Below the pieces are notes generated by a model. It had not been told where the DNA came from, did no database searches, and saw only the letters and a list, made by a program, of their open reading frames with translations. From Fimenecus sp963624605 (GTDB taxonomy: Bacteria; Bacillota; Clostridia; Oscillospirales; Acutalibacteraceae), in contig CAVFQD010000022.1 in the NCBI GenBank assembly GCA_963624605.1, positions 1 to 25,762 on the forward strand: 25,762 bases of DNA, in the 5' to 3' direction. Below, piece after piece: positions 23,220-25,762 of the stretch (its first letter is position 1; each line of letters begins with the position of its first letter). The position numbers were made by a program, and so were the translations under genes.

Positions 23220-23943
23220 TGTGTGTATCTCCGTTCGATAAATCGTTGTTTATTCCGAGATAAGAGGTCATAACCGCATCTTCGGAAATATTGCATTTTA
23301 ATCTGTAAACAGGCACGCTTTTAAGCACGCCGTCAAGCACGGTCAGCAACTTATCCATTGTATCTGCCCTTGACGGACGGATTGTCTGCGCCATAAACAG
23401 CGGTATTGCGCTCTGCGGCAATATGCGTGTAATGCTGTTCTCGGCATCTCTTTCCAAGAACACAATCGCCTTTATCGGAACAACCGCATTTGCACTTTCG
23501 TCGTTTTTTCCGCTGAACGGCGTACCGCAGGCGTAATATTTGCCGTCTATAAGCCTTACGGCGGGCTTGTCGTCGTTTATCATACGCACATCGGCAAATT
23601 TTTCCATCCACAGATGAGTGTGCGTCGATTTGCCCACACCGCTCTTTGCCGAAAACAGATAAGCAGCTCCGTCCTTTTCAATGCACGAGGCGTGCAATAA
23701 CACTCCGCCGTAATTCAACAGCTTGTAATAGAACGCCTCGCCCATATATACATAGTAACATTCGTCGGCGGTAAGCTGCGGCAGCAATTCGATTTTTCTT
23801 TTCAGCACATCATCGGGAACGCTGACGCAAAAGTCTTCTTTTTCCTCTTGATTTTTACTGAGATATGCCCTTGAACGCTCATAAAGCATACCGTTTTTGC
23901 AATCCATTCGGACTTTAAGCCCTGCAATATCAAACAGCTCCGT
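23209..23943 (-). CDS. HPr-kinase-like P-loop protein, probable ACG start
   Basis: 244 residues if translation begins at the ACG at 23943, or 232 from the first ATG at 23907. The conserved N-terminal strand of HprK-like proteins, here ELFDIAGLKVRM, lies upstream of that ATG and in frame, and a near-perfect ribosome binding site (AAGGCGGTGA) ends a few bases before the ACG, so the ACG looks like a mutated ATG. An in-frame stop at 23962-23964 closes the upstream side. The core has Walker A FSAKSGVGKST (about residue 97 from the ACG), a HASC element before it, the acidic INDDKP, and GTPFSGK. In some lasso peptide clusters an HprK-like enzyme phosphorylates the precursor; elsewhere the function is unknown. 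It overlaps the PqqD-like gene and follows the second peptide gene by 101 bases. Confidence 0.84.
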   Translation of the reverse strand, partial: TELFDIAGLKVRMDCKNGMLYERSRAYLSKNQEEKEDFCVSVPDDVLKRKIELLPQLTADECYYVYMGEAFYYKLLNYGGVLLHASCIEKDGAAYLFSAKSGVGKSTHTHLWMEKFADVRMINDDKPAVRLIDGKYYACGTPFSGKNDESANAVVPIKAIVFLERDAENSITRILPQSAIPLFMAQTIRPSRADTMDKLLTVLDGVLKSVPVYRLKCNISEDAVMTSYLGINNDLSNGDTHNED

Positions 23944-24044
23944 AATTTCACCGCCTTTCGCCTATTCAGTTTATTTTATCATTATTTTTCGCATTTGTAT
24001 ATAACATTTTTAATTTCATTTTTACATAAAAACCGCTTTTTGCT

Positions 24045-24167
24045 TTAATCGAACCATCGCAGCTTATAACTGCTTGTTCCCATCGGAATTCCCAAGGAAG
24101 CGGTTATAACATCGTTTTCCTCTATAATAACAAAATCCGCCCTCGGCGGAATATATTGCTTTTTCAT
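24045..24167 (-). CDS. 40-residue candidate precursor peptide 2
   Basis: A small gene with a GGAG ribosome binding site 8 to 10 bases before the ATG. The product starts MKKQYIPPRADFVIIEE, then NDVITASLG, and ends in a basic-aromatic segment SSYKLRWFD. Positions 1-26 match candidate peptide 1 at 12 identical sites without a gap (M1, K2, Y5, P8, D11, E16, D19, V20, I21, T22, S24, G26), while residues 27-40 do not align. This leader-and-variable-core layout is typical of RiPP precursors. It lies directly upstream of the HprK-PqqD-peptidase-transporter cassette in the same direction, with no clear terminator between. There is no Cys and only a few Ser/Thr in the last part, so lanthionine or thiazole chemistry is not suggested. 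It could also be a regulatory or signalling peptide. Confidence 0.72.
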   Translation of the reverse strand: MKKQYIPPRADFVIIEENDVITASLGIPMGTSSYKLRWFD

Positions 24168-24354
24168 TTTTCGACACTCCTCGTTTTATATTATTCATCT
24201 TTGCCCTTTCGGGTACGGAATGACGAAATATAATATATGTAACCGCCGTAATCGAATTATATTTTATGAAACCTTTCCCTACGGTATGATATGAAATGTA
24301 TTTTGATTGTAGCGGTCAATTTTGTGCGACGCTCCAAGTCGCATAAACAGCAAT
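24168..24354. other. Intergenic DNA upstream of peptide 2, no gene seen
   Basis: This A/T-rich stretch should hold the promoter of peptide 2 and its cassette. A perfect TATAAT is present on the minus strand (24256-24261) but lacks a convincing -35 box at the right distance, so I do not call a promoter. A short hairpin (TGCGAC with GTCGCA, around 24326-24343) directly precedes the MITE-like element. No open reading frame with a ribosome binding site was found. Confidence 0.5.
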
Positions 24355-24486
24355 GGCTCCCTCTGACGAGGGAGCTGTTGAGCGAAGCGAAACTGAGGGA
24401 GAGATAACGAAAATTCGATATTTATTGCTTTCTCTCCCTCAGTCATTTTTCTGCGAAAAACGACAGCTCCCTCGTCAGAGGGAGCC
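24355..24486. mobile_element. 132-bp MITE-like inverted-repeat element
   Basis: The ends are 24-bp perfect inverted repeats (24355-24378 and 24463-24486, outermost bases GGCTCC and GGAGCC). Just inside them is a second 12-bp pair (ACTGAGGGAGAG at 24392-24403 with its complement at 24432-24443). No coding capacity is visible. I recall very similar CCCTCTGACGAGGGAGC elements scattered through Ruminococcus-like genomes, from memory and not from a search. As RNA it would fold into a long hairpin. It separates the two peptide genes. Confidence 0.75.
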
Positions 24487-24489
24487 TAT

Positions 24490-24517
24490 GTAGGACAGGG
24501 GCGAGCCCTGTCCCTAC
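24490..24517. repeat. Short palindrome next to the MITE-like element
   Basis: GTAGGACAGGG and CCCTGTCCCTAC flank a 5-base GC-rich loop (24501-24505), pairing with one bulged base. It lies 3 bases from the inverted-repeat element and may be part of the same mobile unit or a separate intergenic repeat. Confidence 0.6.
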
Positions 24518-24537
24518 GGGTTGAAAATTTTACACAC

Positions 24538-24568
24538 AAAAAAGCAGGGTAATTGCTTACCCTGCTTT
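24538..24568 (-). terminator. Terminator after candidate peptide 1
   Basis: A perfect 12-bp stem (24541-24552 with 24557-24568) with a TTGC loop is followed on the minus strand by a T run. It lies about 37 bases past the stop of candidate peptide 1. The plus side also has a short T run, so it may work both ways. It separates peptide 1 from the cassette, so peptide 1 has to be expressed independently of the other genes. Confidence 0.85.
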
Positions 24569-24604
24569 CTGTTTTTGTAAATCTTGCGCTTTAAGACGAT
24601 CAGA

Positions 24605-24727
24605 TTATACGTCAATCCAACCTGAATCTCCGCCGTCAACAGGACCTGTGCCTATTGAAAGGGTGATCACATCTTCTACTTCATATACTGAAACGTCGAA
24701 ATCCGGCGCGCTGTAAATTTGTTTCAT
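24605..24727 (-). CDS. 40-residue candidate precursor peptide 1
   Basis: A small gene with a strong AGAGGAGA ribosome binding site upstream of the ATG. The product starts MKQIYSAPDFDVSVYE, then VEDVITLSIG, followed by a Gly/Asp-rich acidic end (GPVDGGDSGWIDV). It is exactly as long as candidate peptide 2 and shares 12 of its first 26 residues in register, including YxxP, DVIT and SxG. The C-terminal 14 residues are of the opposite character (acidic here, basic-aromatic there), with a Trp near the end in both. It is 57 bases after the cohesin-like gene with no terminator between, so it may share that gene's transcript, and it ends at its own terminator. Function unknown; I infer a peptide precursor handled by the cassette downstream. 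Confidence 0.72.
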   Translation of the reverse strand: MKQIYSAPDFDVSVYEVEDVITLSIGTGPVDGGDSGWIDV

Positions 24728-24784
24728 CAAATTTTTCTCCTCTCAAATTTATTGTAATTGTTTATCTTACGACCGTTTCAGCGA

Positions 24785-25753
24785 TTAAGCCGCATACGGA
24801 TAAGCTGCAAGATATGCGCTTACAATATTGTCATAGTTTGATGAGAGAGCAGCTGTTCCAGCAGTCTCGTAGAAGATAGTCTGTGCTGCACCGTTAGCGT
24901 CAACATACTGAACGAAGCCCATGTATGTGAGGTCGGTTGTGAATGTTGAGTGGTCAAGAAGTACGACTGCACCGAATGTTGCGTCAGCATCGTCGCCTGC
25001 CTTGCAGATATAATCTGTTGTAGCTGCGCCGTAGCTGTCGTCGGTTGCAGTGCCTGCAACAACTGCTTTAGCAGTATCTGCATTGAAGTCTGCTGCCGCA
25101 CCTCTGAATGCTACCATACCTACAGCTGTGATGTAGCTTGTTGTAGCTCCGTCAACGCCTGTGTTTGCAAAGTATGCATCCCAGTCAGCGTCTGTAATTG
25201 TAGAAATTACTCTGAAGCTGAACTCGTCGGCAACTGTTGTTGCGCTTGTGGGAGTCATCTTAACCTGGCTCTTAGCCTTTGATACTGCAGGACCTGCGGT
25301 ACCAACGTGAATGGTTACTGTGCCACATGCATATGTGTTTGTCTGTGCAACTCCGCTTTCTGCACCGGTTATACCAAAATATCCGTTGACATACGCTTCG
25401 TATGACTCAAAAGAACCTTTGTTGATACCAATAACTGTATCTCCGTTAGGAGCATCATCCGCAATTTTAACCTGGAAAGTTAAAACCGGGACTTTTTCAG
25501 TTACCGCGTAAGTTGAAGCATCATCAGCAAGTGAAAGCATAAATCCGGCATTCCAATTGTTAATAGCATCTATTTCGCCCTCATTGGTAATGGGGAATAC
25601 GCCTGAAATCGTGCTGTCATATCCAGGCTGTAAAGCTACAATGTTGTAATCGTCTAAGCTGTCTACATCTCCAATTGTCTGTATTACTGAACTATCATAA
25701 GCAATCGGATAGTTACCATTAAAGCCTAATTTGGTAATATCGTCTGCCGTTTC
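24785..25753 (-). CDS. Cohesin-like secreted protein, 5' part missing or broken
   Basis: The open frame runs for 322 codons from 25753 to the stop at 24785. No usable start codon precedes the ATG at 25540, which has no ribosome binding site and falls inside a domain. The first 150 or so residues look like a cohesin-type beta sandwich: IAYDSSVIQTIGD (compare YDPSVL), and later VPVLTFQVKIADDAPNGDTVI with a NKGSFESYEAYVNGYFGI end. After a linker a second domain (EFSFRVISTITDADWDAYF, then GMVAFRGAAADFN and YICKAGDDADATFGAVV) is of a kind I do not recognise. No dockerin or anchor follows. In the same frame a TAA sits at 25754-25756, three codons from the window edge, so the N-terminus is either out of frame, lost, or cut by a sequencing error. 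It may be a pseudogene. Confidence 0.68.
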   Translation of the reverse strand, partial: ETADDITKLGFNGNYPIAYDSSVIQTIGDVDSLDDYNIVALQPGYDSTISGVFPITNEGEIDAINNWNAGFMLSLADDASTYAVTEKVPVLTFQVKIADDAPNGDTVIGINKGSFESYEAYVNGYFGITGAESGVAQTNTYACGTVTIHVGTAGPAVSKAKSQVKMTPTSATTVADEFSFRVISTITDADWDAYFANTGVDGATTSYITAVGMVAFRGAAADFNADTAKAVVAGTATDDSYGAATTDYICKAGDDADATFGAVVLLDHSTFTTDLTYMGFVQYVDANGAAQTIFYETAGTAALSSNYDNIVSAYLAAYPYAA

Positions 25754-25762
25754 TTAGTAGAT

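Noticed and set aside
24036..24198. 44-codon overlapping reading frame (MNNIKRGVSKNEK) across peptide 2
   Set aside because: It shares DNA with peptide 2 in another frame. It has no relation to peptide 1, whereas the chosen frame aligns with peptide 1 and has GGAG before its ATG.
24355..24486. Intrinsic terminator
   Set aside because: The long inverted repeat lacks a T run after either arm and is bipartite, so it is better explained as a mobile or repeat element. The true terminator for peptide 1 is at 24538-24568.
20836..24727. Lasso peptide gene cluster
   Set aside because: PqqD, HprK-like and ABC genes and a YxxP motif are shared with lasso clusters, but there is no asparagine-synthetase-like cyclase or transglutaminase-like B2 protease, and peptide 2 has no Asp or Glu at core positions 7-9 if the core begins at Gly26.
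1..25762. tRNA or rRNA genes
   Set aside because: No cloverleaf-like stretch with a GGTTCRA T-arm and acceptor pairing and no conserved rRNA segments were noticed on either strand, although no covariance search could be run.

Overview
The window comes from the low-GC Gram-positive side, most likely a gut clostridium near Ruminococcus. The reasons are the codon use, a cohesin-like surface protein, strong GGAGG-type ribosome binding sites, promoters of the TTGACA/TATAAT type, and 40-residue peptides with a DVITxSxG motif. Every gene I can support lies on the minus strand, so the region is transcribed from high to low coordinates. Identification is from sequence alone.

Region 1 (25753 to about 20836). 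First comes the 3' part of a cohesin-like secreted protein, whose 5' end is interrupted or missing at the window edge. It is followed by a 40-residue peptide gene (24605-24727) with its own terminator, a 132-bp MITE-like inverted-repeat element, and a second 40-residue peptide gene (24045-24167). Then comes a tight cassette: an HPr-kinase-like protein (apparently with an ACG start), a PqqD-like protein (RRE fold), an S24/S26-type serine peptidase without a clear membrane anchor, and an ABC transporter. The coding sequences from kinase to transporter overlap. The two peptides align without gaps over their first 26 residues and look like leader-core precursors. I read this as a candidate RiPP-type or peptide-export system of no class I can name. 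No modifying enzyme is visible.

Region 2 (20820-19214). A fused Wzz/BY-kinase (chain-length regulator plus tyrosine kinase) with a GYGYGY tail has its own promoter and terminator. No other polysaccharide gene is nearby.

Region 3 (19145-2803). A long type IV pilus operon runs from one strong promoter to one strong terminator. In transcription order: PilP/GspC-like protein, a LysM protein with secretin-like N-domains but no pore, PilT, PilC, PilM, PilN, PilO, PilB, a PilX/GspK-like pilin without Glu5, a giant 1131-residue prepilin, and a PilW-like prepilin. The set contains both extension and retraction ATPases and the PilM-N-O-P alignment proteins, so a retractable pilus is likely. No prepilin peptidase (PilD) is in the window.

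Region 4 (2786-1). A DUF4143-type AAA ATPase with its own promoter sits between the pilus operon and two type IVa-like major pilin genes. It is bracketed by near-identical copies of a terminator plus palindrome, and a decayed copy of the 3' end of the PilW-like gene lies directly after its stop. Both pilin genes have their own consensus-like promoter. Terminators at 16-38 and 60-91 close the cluster; the first faces the plus strand, which suggests a convergent gene ending at the left edge.
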